Positions 7,832 through 18,311 of a DNA stretch of 64,000 nucleotides are shown one piece after another. Numbering within the stretch: the stretch's first letter is position 1; the number at the start of each line of letters is the position of its first letter. The notes below the pieces were generated by a model. The model ran no database searches. It worked only from the letters and a program-made list of their open reading frames with translations, and was not told the DNA's origin. Position numbers and translations under genes: made by a program. The DNA is from Primorskyibacter sedentarius (GTDB taxonomy: Bacteria > Pseudomonadota > Alphaproteobacteria > Rhodobacterales > Rhodobacteraceae): positions 62,001 to 126,000 of the forward strand of contig NZ_SLZU01000002.1 in the NCBI RefSeq assembly GCF_004342065.1, read 5' to 3'.

Positions 7832-10170
7832 CCGTGAAAGAAATCCTCGAGACGATGGACTATGGCCCCGCCCCGGAAAGTGCTGCCGACGCTCTGGCCT
7901 GGCTGGACGAACGTGACAGGCGTTTCGGCCATTTCATCGACGGCACCTTCACCAAGCCCGGAGCAGGCTTTGACAGCCGCAACCCGGCGACGGGGGCGAC
8001 GCTTGCCACGCTGACACAGGCCACGCAGGCAGATATCGACGCGGCCGTCGCGGCTGCGCGCAAGGCGCAGGCGGGCTGGGCCAGGCTGGGCGGCAAGGGG
8101 CGTGCGCGCTACCTTTATGCGCTGGCCCGGCTTTTGCAGAAACACGCGCGGCTGTTTGCAGTGCTGGAGACGCTCGACAACGGCAAGCCCATCCGCGAAA
8201 GCCGCGATATCGACGTGCCACTGGCCCAACGGCATTTCTACTATCATGCGGGCATGGCCCAGCTGATGGATCAGACCTTGCCGGGGCGGGAGGCGCTTGG
8301 CGTCTGTGGCCAGATCATCCCGTGGAACTTCCCGCTGCTGATGCTGTCGTGGAAGATTGCGCCCGCACTGGCGATGGGCAACACGGTTGTCCTGAAACCT
8401 GCGGAATACACCTCACTGACGGCCCTTCTGTTTGCCGATCTTTGCCGTCAGGCCGGGCTGCCCAAGGGCGTGGTGAACATCGTGACCGGCGATGGTGACG
8501 TTGGCCGGATGATCGTTGGAGCCGATGTCGACAAGATCGCCTTTACCGGCTCGACCGAAGTTGGCCGCGCGATCCGCGAAACCACCGCCGGGTCGGGCAA
8601 ATCCCTGACGCTGGAGCTGGGCGGCAAATCCCCCTACATCGTGTTCGAGGATGCCGATCTGGATTCCGCGGTCGAAGGGCTGGTCGATGCGATCTGGTTC
8701 AATGGTGGGCAGGTCTGCTGCGCAGGTTCTCGCCTTTTGGTGCAAGAGGGCGTCGCAGAAGATTTCTACCGCCGCCTGCGCCGCCGCATGGACGGGCTGC
8801 GCGTCGGTGATCCGCTGGACAAATGTATCGATGTGGGCGCCATCGTCGATCCCGTGCAGCGTGACAGCATCGCCCGCATGGTCGAGGCGAATACCGACGG
8901 TGAAACCTATCGCTCTGCCGCGACGCTGCCTGCCGAGGGGTGCTATTATCCGCCAACGCTGATCACCGGGCTCAGCCCCGCCAGCACCCTGATGCAGGAC
9001 GAGATTTTCGGGCCCGTGCTGGTGGGCACCACCTTCCGTACGCCCTCCGAAGCTGTCGAACTGGCCAACAATACCCGCTACGGGCTGGCCGCGAGCGTCT
9101 GGAGCGAGAACATAAACGTCGCACTCGATATCGCGCCCAAGCTGGTCGCGGGTGTGGTCTGGGTGAACGGCACCAACATGTTTGACGCGGCCGCGGGCTT
9201 CGGTGGCGTGCGCGAATCCGGCTTTGGCCGCGAAGGCGGTTGGGAGGGGCTGGCGGCCTACACCAGACCCTCGGGCAAGGCGAAACCCTTGGCCAAGGTC
9301 GACGCTTTCGCCGGTGACAAGGGGCCAGAGGACGGTATCGACCGCACCGCAAAGCTTTATATCGGGGGCAAGCAGGCGCGCCCCGATGGCGGCTATTCGC
9401 GCAACATTTATGGCAGGAACGGATCGCTTGTCGGTCAGGTGCCCATCGCCAACCGCAAGGACATCCGCAACGCGGTAGAGGCTGCACAGGCATCCAAGGG
9501 CTGGCCCGCCGCGACGGCCCATCTGCGGGCGCAGGTGCTGTATTATCTGGGCGAAAACCTGTCCGCGCGGGCCGGGGAATTCGCGCAACGTCTGGACCAG
9601 CTGACCGGAGCGCGAGCCGGCGCCAAGGAGGTCGACGCCGCCGTGGATCGCCTGTTCACCTACGCGGCCTGGGCGGACAAGCTGGACGGTGATGTCCGGT
9701 CTGTCCCCCTGCGCGGGGTAGCCCTGGCAATGCGTGAACCCGTCGGCGTGATCGGCGCACTTTGCCCGGACGAGGCACCGCTCCTGGGGCTGGTCTCGGT
9801 CATGGCGCCCGCCATTGCGATGGGCAACCGCGTGGTGCTGGCCGCGTCAGAGCCTTTCCCGCTGGCCGCCACCGATTTCTATCAGGTGCTGGACACGTCG
9901 GACATGCCCGCGGGCGTCGTCAACATCCTGACCGGCAACCATGCCGAGCTGGCACCCACGCTTGCCAGCCATATGGATGTGGATGCGGTCTGGAGCTTTT
10001 CCTCAACCGATCTTTCCGCCGCCATCGAACGCGGCGCCGCAGGCAATCTGAAACGCACCTGGGTGAACAACGGCCACGCACGCGACTGGATGGGGGAGGA
10101 TGGCGAAGGTCAGATCTTCCTTGACGCCGCGACAGAGGTCAAAACAGTCTGGGTTCCCTACGGCGCGTGA
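7828..10170 (+). CDS. Double-length aldehyde dehydrogenase with an inactive second domain
   Basis: The 780-aa protein is two aldehyde dehydrogenase (ALDH) domains in tandem. Domain 1 (about 30-490) has the full catalytic set: WNFP (N167), the glutamate in LELGGKSP (E264) and the nucleophile in GQVCCAGSR (C297). Domain 2 (about 510-780) keeps the fold ([24 protein letters not shown]) but has no GQ-C-AGSR loop and ends early, so it looks structural. With deoC upstream, oxidation of acetaldehyde to acetate is the likely job. The ATG at 7828 overlaps the stop of the small membrane protein. Fused 'ALDH16-like' proteins are known elsewhere; substrate here is inferred. Confidence 0.85.
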   Translation: MTVKEILETMDYGPAPESAADALAWLDERDRRFGHFIDGTFTKPGAGFDSRNPATGATLATLTQATQADIDAAVAAARKAQAGWARLGGKGRARYLYALARLLQKHARLFAVLETLDNGKPIRESRDIDVPLAQRHFYYHAGMAQLMDQTLPGREALGVCGQIIPWNFPLLMLSWKIAPALAMGNTVVLKPAEYTSLTALLFADLCRQAGLPKGVVNIVTGDGDVGRMIVGADVDKIAFTGSTEVGRAIRETTAGSGKSLTLELGGKSPYIVFEDADLDSAVEGLVDAIWFNGGQVCCAGSRLLVQEGVAEDFYRRLRRRMDGLRVGDPLDKCIDVGAIVDPVQRDSIARMVEANTDGETYRSAATLPAEGCYYPPTLITGLSPASTLMQDEIFGPVLVGTTFRTPSEAVELANNTRYGLAASVWSENINVALDIAPKLVAGVVWVNGTNMFDAAAGFGGVRESGFGREGGWEGLAAYTRPSGKAKPLAKVDAFAGDKGPEDGIDRTAKLYIGGKQARPDGGYSRNIYGRNGSLVGQVPIANRKDIRNAVEAAQASKGWPAATAHLRAQVLYYLGENLSARAGEFAQRLDQLTGARAGAKEVDAAVDRLFTYAAWADKLDGDVRSVPLRGVALAMREPVGVIGALCPDEAPLLGLVSVMAPAIAMGNRVVLAASEPFPLAATDFYQVLDTSDMPAGVVNILTGNHAELAPTLASHMDVDAVWSFSSTDLSAAIERGAAGNLKRTWVNNGHARDWMGEDGEGQIFLDAATEVKTVWVPYGA

Positions 10171-10181
10171 TGCAAACCGGT

Positions 10182-10211
10182 AGGGCGCACCTGTAACTGG
10201 CGCGCCCTTTT
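10182..10211 (+). terminator. Rho-independent terminator after the deoC-ALDH operon
   Basis: AGGGCGC at 10182-10188 pairs with GCGCCCT at 10202-10208 and is followed by TTTT. It begins 11 bases after the aldehyde dehydrogenase stop and lies between convergent operons. Confidence 0.75.
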
Positions 10212-10251
10212 GCCTGCCGTGGATCGGCAAAGCAGCATTCAAGCGGCAGCG

Positions 10252-11288
10252 TCAGCCCCAGTCCAGCACAACCTTGCCGCTGGACCCGCCCCGCATCGCG
10301 GCAAAGCCAGCCTCGAATTCAGTGGCCGGAAAACGGTGGGTGATGATGCCGGACACATCAAGCCCGTTCTCCAACATCGCGATCATCTTGTACCACGTCT
10401 CGAAGATCTCTCGCCCGTAGACGCCCTTTATTGTCAGCGCCTTGAAGACGATGCGGCTCCAATCCACGGGCGACTTGCCCGGCGGGATGCCCAGCATCGC
10501 GATGCGTCCGCCCATGACAAGGCTCTCGACCATCTGGTCAAAGGCGCGGGCATTGCCGGACATTTCCAGCCCCACGTCGAAACCCTGCCGCATCTTGAGG
10601 CGCGGCACGACGTCGGCCAGATCCTCTCTGGCGACATTCACAGGCACCACGTCCGTCACGCGTTCCGCCAGCACCAGCCGGTCGTCATTCACATCCGTGA
10701 TCACCACGTGACGCGCACCGACATGGCGGGCAATCGCAGCGGCCATGATCCCGATGGGACCAGCGCCGGTGATCAACACATCCTCGCCCACGAGATCAAA
10801 ACTCAGCGCCGTATGCACGGCATTGCCCAGCGGATCGAGGATCGCCCCGATATCGTCAGGGATGCTGTCAGGCAAAGGCACGACGTTGAAGGCGGGCAGG
10901 CGCAGATATTCGGCAAAGGCACCCTGTTCGTTCACCCCGATCCCCCGCGTTTCGGGGTCCAGATGAAACTTGCCCGCGCGGCTCTGGCGGCTGTGCTTGC
11001 CGATCAGATGCCCCTCGCCGGAACAACGTTGCCCGATCTGCAGATCCTGAACATCGCGGCCCATCGCTACGATCTCGCCCGCGAATTCATGGCCGGTGAC
11101 CAAAGGCACTGGCACGGTTTTCTGCGCCCACTCGTCCCAGTTCCAGATATGAACATCCGTGCCGCAGATCCCGGTTTTGTGGACCCGGATCAGCACGTCG
11201 TCCGGGCCTATCTCCGGGATGGGGCGCTCTTCCAGCCACAACCCTTCGGCGGGCTGCGCCTTGACCAGTGCTTTCATCGTCCCGGACA

Positions 11289-11289
<1 letters not shown>
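10252..11289 (-). CDS. tdh: L-threonine 3-dehydrogenase lacking the structural-zinc cysteines
   Basis: This 345-aa medium-chain dehydrogenase oxidises L-threonine to 2-amino-3-oxobutyrate with NAD+. The catalytic-zinc region [10 protein letters not shown] and GHEFAGEIV and the Rossmann motif [12 protein letters not shown] are present. The lobe after SGEGHLIG, where the Escherichia coli enzyme has four zinc-binding cysteines, reads [19 protein letters not shown] and has none. The gene follows kbl with a TGATG overlap, and Kbl uses its product, so the two form the threonine-to-glycine pathway. Identification is firm from both sequence and context. Confidence 0.93.
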
Positions 11290-12473
<1,184 letters not shown>

Positions 12474-12510
12474 GCGGCGAATCTCCTTGTGCAAGGAAAC
12501 TCTAGCATAA

Positions 12511-12550
12511 CGGATTTTGTTCCGAAATAGAAGAATTCCGTAATTACGGA
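12511..12550 (-). promoter_or_regulatory. Candidate operator palindromes upstream of kbl-tdh
   Basis: A perfect 14-bp palindrome, TCCGTAATTACGGA, lies at 12537-12550, and the inverted arrangement CGGA-N6-TCCG lies at 12511-12524. Both are in the AT-rich gap between the XRE-cupin regulator gene and kbl and share the TCCG/CGGA half-site with six-base spacers. They are probably the binding sites of that regulator; this is inference from position and symmetry. Confidence 0.5.
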
Positions 12551-12569
12551 TTCCTGCCGTTATCCCGGA

Positions 12570-13136
12570 TTATCCGCCGGTGACGATCAGGAACGCCTGC
12601 ACAGAGTCCCCCTCGGCGGCGATGCGGTGGGGGATGTCGGCGGCATAGCGCGCGGTGTCCCCTGCACTCAATCGCTCGACCGCGTCACCCGATTGCACCA
12701 TCACCGTGCCGGAGACGACCGACAACTGCTCGCGCGCGCCACGGGTATGCGGCTGGCTGTCCAGCATCCCGCCAGGGCGAAGCAGCAATTCGTAAATCTC
12801 GTGACGCCCCGCCTCTTCGGGAGGCGAGAGGATGCGGATGCGGCACCCCTCCCCCATATTGTCGATGGTCGGCACCTGATCTGCGCGCAGCACTTCGACC
12901 TTTTGCGCCGTTTCACCGGCTTCGAGAAGCCCGGCAAAATCCACCTGAAGCGCCCGCGTCAGGTTCCAGAGCGTGGCAATCGTAGGTGAGGATTCACCGC
13001 GTTCGATCTGGCTGACCATCGAGCGAGAAACGCCAGACAGCTTTGCCACCGCCTCCAGCGAGAGCCCCTGAATGCGCCGTGCCTCCTTCAGCCGCGCGGG
13101 CAGCCGGGACAGTATGTCGTCATCTTCATCCGTCAT
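12570..13136 (-). CDS. XRE-family transcriptional regulator with C-terminal cupin domain
   Basis: Residues of about 10-70 form a helix-turn-helix (LKEARRIQGLSLEAVAKLSGVSRSMVSQIERGESSPTIATLWNL in parts), and the C-terminal 75 residues form a small cupin (GGMLDSQPHTRGAREQLSVVSGTV) that may sense a small molecule. The family often controls amino acid or amine catabolism; the kbl-tdh genes directly downstream are the obvious targets. The start is uncertain: ATG at 13136 (188 aa, MTDEDDD) fits the domain best, while ATG at 13175 or TTG at 13205 would add 13 or 23 residues. None has a strong SD. Confidence 0.8.
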   Translation of the reverse strand: MTDEDDDILSRLPARLKEARRIQGLSLEAVAKLSGVSRSMVSQIERGESSPTIATLWNLTRALQVDFAGLLEAGETAQKVEVLRADQVPTIDNMGEGCRIRILSPPEEAGRHEIYELLLRPGGMLDSQPHTRGAREQLSVVSGTVMVQSGDAVERLSAGDTARYAADIPHRIAAEGDSVQAFLIVTGG

Positions 13137-13222
13137 GGCGGAAATCTGGGCGGCGGACAGGCCACTGTCAAGCATGCGTCGTTCCCAGCCACTGCGCTGC
13201 GACAAAAAGATAGCGCAAACCG

Positions 13223-13235
13223 TGACGGAACGTCA
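13223..13235. promoter_or_regulatory. Short palindrome in the divergent regulator/thiolase promoter
   Basis: TGACG-GAA-CGTCA at 13223-13235 is a perfect 5-bp inverted repeat in the gap between the divergent XRE-cupin gene and the thiolase gene. It may be an operator, but its small size makes chance occurrence possible. Confidence 0.25.
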
Positions 13236-13296
13236 GGCTGACGCGCGCCTGCGCCCGCGTCATAACTTCGGTGAGAAGAGGAGAGGAACCCAAATC

Positions 13297-14478
13297 ATGT
13301 CAGACGATATCGTCATTCTCGGCGGCGCCCGCACTGCCATCGGCACTTTCGGCGGCGCGCTGGCCGGAACGCCCCCCATCGACCTTGGTGCCACCGTCGC
13401 CAAGGCCGCGCTGGAACGCTCCGGCGTGGAAGGCGCCCAGATCGGCCATGTCACCTTTGGCCATGTCATCAACACCGAACCTCGCGACATGTACCTTAGC
13501 CGCGTCGCCGCGATGCAGGCGGGCGTGCCAGAGACGACGCCCGCGATGAACGTCAACCGGCTGTGCGGGTCGGGCGCGCAGGCCATCGTGTCTGTCGTGC
13601 AGTCCCTGATGCTGGGTGATGCAGATTTTGGCCTTGCAGGTGGCGCCGAGAACATGTCGCGCAGCCCCTACATCGTGCCGGATCAGCGCTGGGGCGCGAA
13701 AATGGGCGATATCCGCACGCTGGACATGATGCTGGGCGCGCTGAACTGCCCCTTTGGCACCGGCCATATGGGCGTCACGGCAGAGAATGTGGCAGCCGAG
13801 CATGACATCAGCCGCGATGCGCAAGACGCCTTCGCGCTGGAAAGCCAAAGGCGTGCCGCGGCCGCGATCACCGAAGGGCAGTTCAAGGACCAGATCGTCC
13901 CGGTAGAGGTCCGGGTGAAGCGTGACATGGTGGCCTTTGACACGGATGAACATCCCAAGGCCTCGACCACGGCGGAAATCCTGGCCGGGCTGCGATCTGC
14001 TTTCCAGAAGGACGGGACCGTCACGGCTGGCAATGCGAGCGGGATCAATGACGGCGCTGCCGCGCTGGTGCTGGCACGGGCAGGCGCGGCGGAAAAGGCT
14101 GGCCTGACACCTCGGGCGAGGGTGCTGGGTTATGCCCATGCCGGTGTGCGGCCAGAGGTGATGGGCATCGGCCCCGTTCCGGCGGTCGAGGCCCTGCTGG
14201 CGCGGACCGGGCTTACCGCGAGCGACTTTGACGTCGTCGAATCGAACGAGGCCTTTGCCGCGCAGGCCTTGGCCGTGAACAAGGGGCTGGGGCTGGACCC
14301 AGCGCGCGTGAACCCCAATGGTGGTGCCATAGCACTAGGTCATCCGGTCGGTGCAACAGGTGCCATCATCACCGTAAAAGCGCTATACGAGCTGGAGAGA
14401 ATCGGCGGCAAACGTGCGCTTGTCACCATGTGTATCGGCGGCGGGCAAGGCATCGCTCTGGCGATCGAGCGCATCTGA
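13297..14478 (+). CDS. Acetyl-CoA acetyltransferase / beta-ketothiolase
   Basis: The 393-aa thiolase has all three catalytic regions: nucleophilic cysteine in NRLCGSGAQA, histidine in GHPVGATGA and cysteine in MCIGGGQG near the C terminus. The GGAENMSRSPY loop is also typical. It catalyses reversible condensation or thiolysis of 3-oxoacyl-CoA in the cytosol. The ATG at 13297 follows GAGGAGAGGAA at about ten bases. Several thiolase subgroups (PhaA, BktB, FadA-like) share these motifs; BktB-like chain-length breadth is possible but cannot be settled. Neighbouring kbl makes acetyl-CoA but a shared pathway is not shown. Confidence 0.9.
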   Translation: MSDDIVILGGARTAIGTFGGALAGTPPIDLGATVAKAALERSGVEGAQIGHVTFGHVINTEPRDMYLSRVAAMQAGVPETTPAMNVNRLCGSGAQAIVSVVQSLMLGDADFGLAGGAENMSRSPYIVPDQRWGAKMGDIRTLDMMLGALNCPFGTGHMGVTAENVAAEHDISRDAQDAFALESQRRAAAAITEGQFKDQIVPVEVRVKRDMVAFDTDEHPKASTTAEILAGLRSAFQKDGTVTAGNASGINDGAAALVLARAGAAEKAGLTPRARVLGYAHAGVRPEVMGIGPVPAVEALLARTGLTASDFDVVESNEAFAAQALAVNKGLGLDPARVNPNGGAIALGHPVGATGAIITVKALYELERIGGKRALVTMCIGGGQGIALAIERI

Positions 14479-14500
14479 CCCGCGTATGACCAAGATTGTT

Positions 14501-14527
14501 GCCGGGGGCGTCATCTGCGCCCCTGGC
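14501..14527. terminator. Bidirectional hairpin between convergent thiolase and DUF1089 genes
   Basis: Bases 14501-14510 (GCCGGGGGCG) pair with 14518-14527 (CGCCCCTGGC) over ten base pairs with one G-T pair and a seven-base loop. It sits between convergent genes and has no T run, so it can end transcription from both sides less strongly than a classical terminator. Confidence 0.55.
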
Positions 14528-14532
14528 AGAGC

Positions 14533-15093
14533 TCAAGGCAACGTCTGCGCTTCCCAATATCCCGGATACAGCGTTACGAACCCGTCGCCCGACACTTTCA
14601 GCTCTGTCTGGAACCCTGTCTGTTCGGCCTCGTAGCGGACCAGCCCACCACGTTCGCGCGTGTAGGCCTGGTTGAGCGGTTGCAGCCCGCTTTCCGGATC
14701 GCGCAGCCAGGCCGCGCGGGCCTGCATCCGGCCAACCTCGCACAGACGCCTTAACGGCATAAGATTGGTCGCAGGCGTGAAGCCCAGATCAATATCAACA
14801 GCCCCTTCCACGTCTGGCTGCGGCAGATCGTTCAGCACCCAGTCATTGCCGGAACGCTTGATACACAGGGCAACGGGCTTTTCGCGGTAAACACCCGACA
14901 CATCAGCGCCTTGCGTGTGCCATTCCGCGTCGCATCTGATCACGTAATCAAGCCGCGACCGGCCCTCGGCCTCGCCGAACCGCGCGTGACCGACAAGCAT
15001 CCAGCCGCCGTCGGAACGGACAAGTCGGCACTGATCGCGCCCATCGCGATCCAATGCGCGCCATTCGGCAATGGCCACGGTTTCGGTCGTCAT
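14533..15093 (-). CDS. Putative glycolipid-binding family protein (DUF1089-like)
   Basis: The 186-aa soluble protein has no signal sequence. The pattern with an N-terminal EWRALDRDGRDQCRL, a central RLDYVIRCDAEW beta-strand segment, and a late TRERGGLVRYEAEQTGF followed by DGFVTLYPGYWEA matches the putative glycolipid-binding family. The molecular function of that family is not established. The start has a good SD (GGAGG seven bases upstream of ATG). It is monocistronic, convergent with the thiolase and divergent from the histidine kinase at 15301. Confidence 0.65.
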   Translation of the reverse strand: MTTETVAIAEWRALDRDGRDQCRLVRSDGGWMLVGHARFGEAEGRSRLDYVIRCDAEWHTQGADVSGVYREKPVALCIKRSGNDWVLNDLPQPDVEGAVDIDLGFTPATNLMPLRRLCEVGRMQARAAWLRDPESGLQPLNQAYTRERGGLVRYEAEQTGFQTELKVSGDGFVTLYPGYWEAQTLP

Positions 15094-15300
15094 GGTTCAC
15101 CTCCAACGGGCCGGAATCGTGAATTGCCGGACCAATACCCTCCACCCACGCGGGGCAAGGATGCCCGCAAGGCAGCGCTGCCGCGATGGTGGCACGACCC
15201 GGCCCCGGCGGGCAAGGATTCCTCTAACTATCGGGTTTAAGAAGTTTTTCATTTCAATGCAGCATCGTCCGAACAGGGAACGAACCGATCCGGTACCAGC

Positions 15301-17496
15301 ATGAGCTTTTCGACAAAATTGGCCGAGGAACGCCGCGCGCGTCTTGCGGCAGAGCGCCTGCTGGAGCTCAAGCAAGCGGAGCTTTCTGCCGCGAATCGCA
15401 AACTGGGGCGTCATGCCCGCGCGCTCTCGCACGAGATCACCGAAACCCGGGCCGAGGTCCAGACCGTGAGGAGCGAAAACCAGCAGTTCAAATCGGACCT
15501 GACCGAAGCCAACCAGAAGATCGCAACCGCAGAGCGCCGCCTCTGGCAGTCGATCGAAACCTTCCCGGATGGGTTCGCGTTCTTCGATGCGGACAACATG
15601 ATGATTGCCGCGAACCAGGCCTACCTGTCTGTCTTCGAGGGGGTCGAAGAGGTCAGGCCGGGAATTTTCTATCCGCGCCTGCTTCAGGTGGCGACGGAAG
15701 AGGGGATTGTGAACACCCGTGCCCTTTCTGCCGCCGATTGGCGCGCCATGATGATCGACCGGTGGGAAGCGCCCAATCCGGACCCGATCATTCTGCGCCT
15801 GTGGAACAATCAATACATCAAACTGGTCGACGAGCGCGGTCAGCAGGGCGATGTGGTCAGCCTTGCCCTGAACATCACCGCCACCGTGCGCTATGAAAAG
15901 CGACTGAAAAAGGCGCAGCGTCGCGCCGAATCCGCAAACCGCGCCAAATCCGCTTTCCTTGCCAATATGAGCCACGAGATCCGCACACCGATGAACGGGG
16001 TGATCGGCATGGCGGATGTGCTTGCCGACAGCGCGCTCAGCGAGGAACAGCGCCTTTATGTCGAGACGATCAAGAATTCTGGTGAGGCGCTGCTGGTTAT
16101 CATCAATGACGTGCTCGATTATTCCAAGATCGAGGCGGACAAGTTGGTCCTGCACCACGAACCCTTCGATCTGGAGCGTTGCGTGCACGAGGTCGCCATG
16201 CTGCTGCAACCGGCCGCGCATGAAAAGAACCTCGATATGATGATCGATTACGACATGTTCCTGCCCACACGGTTCATGGGAGATCCGGGCCGGGTCCGGC
16301 AGATCCTGACGAACCTGATCGGGAACGCGCTGAAATTCACCCAGATTGGCCATGTCCTGATCCGCGTCACCGGCATCTGTTCCGAGCAGTCCGGCGCGAC
16401 CATCCATGTGACCGTCGAAGATACCGGGATCGGTCTGCCGCAAGAGAAGTCCGATCATATCTTCGGCGAGTTCAATCAGGTCGAGGATGCGCAGAACCGC
16501 GCATTCGAGGGCACCGGCCTGGGACTTGCCATCACCAAGCGGCTGATCAATCGCATGGGTGGCGACATCTGGGTCGACTCGCAAATCGGGCGCGGCTCGT
16601 GCTTTGGGTTCCGCGTCTCGTTGCCCATAGCGGAACCGCCCTCATACCAGAACCCTGTCCTTCCCCGAAACCTCCGGCGCGTGATGATCGTCGACAGTCA
16701 GCCGGTAAGCAGTGCGATCCTGTGCAAACAGCTGACCGCTCTGGACATCGAAACGCTGGTCTGCGCCTCTGCGGCAACGGCGCTGGACAGGCTCTCTCCC
16801 CCGCCCGATGTCATTATCATCGAACAGAAACTGCCCGGTACAGGCGACAAATGTCTGGCGCAACAGATGCGCGAGCTTGGGGTCACAGCACCAATCATCG
16901 CGCTGTCCTCCACGCCGGGCGGTGCCATGGCCGATCCGTCCCGGCCCCACGTGAACTCCGTCCTGCAAAAGCCGCTGTCGAGGAGGGCGCTTTTTGCGGA
17001 AATGGAGGCTCTGACGAGCGATACGCTCCCCCAGCCCCAGGCGGCTCTTCCTGCCCAGCCTTCCGTGATCGGGCCGAACCTGCGCGCCCCCGTGGCCCGT
17101 CAAATGACGCTGTTGGTGGCCGAGGATAATGAGACCAACCGGCTGGTCTTCAAGAAGATGGTCGGCGCGCTCGATATTTCGTTGCGCTTCGCCAAGGACG
17201 GGATCGAGGCTGTCGCAGCCGCGGGGGAGGAGCGCCCTGATCTGATCTTCATGGATATCTCCATGCCGAAAATGGATGGCACCGAAGCCACCGCCCGCAT
17301 CCGCGCGACAGAGCCCGCAGGATCGCATATTCCGATTGTTGCGCTCACCGCCCATGCGATGCCCGAGGATCGGGACGCCCTGATCGCCTGCGGGCTGGAC
17401 GATCACATGACCAAGCCGCTGCGCAAGGCCGTATTGACGGAGATGATCGAGCGGCACCGACCAAAAGACACGCGGCCCCTCATCCCGCCGGAATAG
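15301..17496 (+). CDS. Cytosolic hybrid sensor histidine kinase with one degenerate and one intact receiver domain
   Basis: The 731-aa protein starts with a coiled coil (about 1-80), followed by a PAS-like sensor (about 85-195), a HisKA domain with phospho-acceptor H225 in NMSHEIRTPMNG, and an ATPase domain with the N box (NLIGNALKFT) and EGTGLGLAI. Two receiver domains follow. In the first (about 455-570) the phospho-acceptor position is glutamate E508 (VIIIEQKLPG) instead of aspartate. The second (about 600-720) is complete with D652 in IFMDISMPKMDG. There are no membrane helices. It probably relays phosphate to an unlinked phosphotransferase; the signal is unknown. Confidence 0.9.
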   Translation: MSFSTKLAEERRARLAAERLLELKQAELSAANRKLGRHARALSHEITETRAEVQTVRSENQQFKSDLTEANQKIATAERRLWQSIETFPDGFAFFDADNMMIAANQAYLSVFEGVEEVRPGIFYPRLLQVATEEGIVNTRALSAADWRAMMIDRWEAPNPDPIILRLWNNQYIKLVDERGQQGDVVSLALNITATVRYEKRLKKAQRRAESANRAKSAFLANMSHEIRTPMNGVIGMADVLADSALSEEQRLYVETIKNSGEALLVIINDVLDYSKIEADKLVLHHEPFDLERCVHEVAMLLQPAAHEKNLDMMIDYDMFLPTRFMGDPGRVRQILTNLIGNALKFTQIGHVLIRVTGICSEQSGATIHVTVEDTGIGLPQEKSDHIFGEFNQVEDAQNRAFEGTGLGLAITKRLINRMGGDIWVDSQIGRGSCFGFRVSLPIAEPPSYQNPVLPRNLRRVMIVDSQPVSSAILCKQLTALDIETLVCASAATALDRLSPPPDVIIIEQKLPGTGDKCLAQQMRELGVTAPIIALSSTPGGAMADPSRPHVNSVLQKPLSRRALFAEMEALTSDTLPQPQAALPAQPSVIGPNLRAPVARQMTLLVAEDNETNRLVFKKMVGALDISLRFAKDGIEAVAAAGEERPDLIFMDISMPKMDGTEATARIRATEPAGSHIPIVALTAHAMPEDRDALIACGLDDHMTKPLRKAVLTEMIERHRPKDTRPLIPPE

Positions 17497-17499
17497 CGC

Positions 17500-18282
17500 T
17501 CAGGCGGCTTGCGCGGCTTGGCTGCGCACGAAAACCGGCCGGTCAGCGGTGCTCAGATCCGGTTGCAGCGCATATCCACCGATGTCGAATTCGGCCAGTG
17601 CTGCCGGGTCCGTCAGCCTGCGCTGGATAATGTAGCGCGCCATAGCCCCTCTGGCACGCTTGGCGAAGAAGCTGACAATTTTCGGCCCGCCCGGTTTTTC
17701 CTCCATGAAGACCGGCGTCACCACGCGCAGCTTCAGCGCATCCAGAGCGACCGCACCGAAATATTCCTGGCTGGCACAGTTTACCAGAACATCCGTCCCG
17801 GCAGCCACTGCCTGCGTATTCAGCGCTTTGGAAAGGTCATCGCGCCAGTAGTCATAAAGGTTGCTCCCGCGCCGGGTTTTCAGCCTGCTGCCCATCTCCA
17901 GCCGGTATGGCTGAATTCCGTCGCGTGGCCGCAGGATCCCGTAAAGCCCCGAAAGGATGCGCAGGTGGTCCTGCGCCCAGTCCATTTCTTCGGGGTCGAG
18001 CGAGCCCGCCTCCAACCCAAGATAGGTGTCCCCCGCAAAGGCAAGCGCGGCAAGGCGCAGCGCAGATGCTTCGGGCGCATCCGAAAAGGCGCGGTAGCGG
18101 TCGCGGTTGAGCCGCGCCAGATCGGGGCTGAGATCCATCAGCTTCTGCAACTGCCCAAGGGTCTGGTTGCGCATGGTCTTTGCCAGCCGGTTGGCATCGT
18201 CCAGCATGCCCGGCGTCGTCATGTTCTGCCCCGGGCATTCCGCCCAATCCAGACGCTTTGCCGGAGAAATCACGATCAGCAT
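17500..18282 (-). CDS. yaaA: Peroxide stress protein YaaA (DUF328)
   Basis: The 260-aa protein begins MLIVISPAKRLDW, the family hallmark, and contains the conserved ALNTQAVAAGTDVLVNCASQEYF and KIVSFFAKRARGAMARY regions. In Escherichia coli YaaA lowers free intracellular iron during hydrogen peroxide stress and has a DNA-binding fold. The start at 18282 is preferred over a TTG five codons upstream because GGAAAGGG is at the right distance. It lies 29 bases after recQ on the same strand, so the two are probably cotranscribed, and it converges with the histidine kinase. Confidence 0.9.
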   Translation of the reverse strand: MLIVISPAKRLDWAECPGQNMTTPGMLDDANRLAKTMRNQTLGQLQKLMDLSPDLARLNRDRYRAFSDAPEASALRLAALAFAGDTYLGLEAGSLDPEEMDWAQDHLRILSGLYGILRPRDGIQPYRLEMGSRLKTRRGSNLYDYWRDDLSKALNTQAVAAGTDVLVNCASQEYFGAVALDALKLRVVTPVFMEEKPGGPKIVSFFAKRARGAMARYIIQRRLTDPAALAEFDIGGYALQPDLSTADRPVFVRSQAAQAA

Positions 18283-18311
18283 GTCATCCCTTTCCAAATC
18301 TGGCGGTGGAT

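Noticed and set aside
15097-16584. 495-codon minus-strand frame
   Set aside because: Antisense to the hybrid kinase at 15301; no SD or motif.
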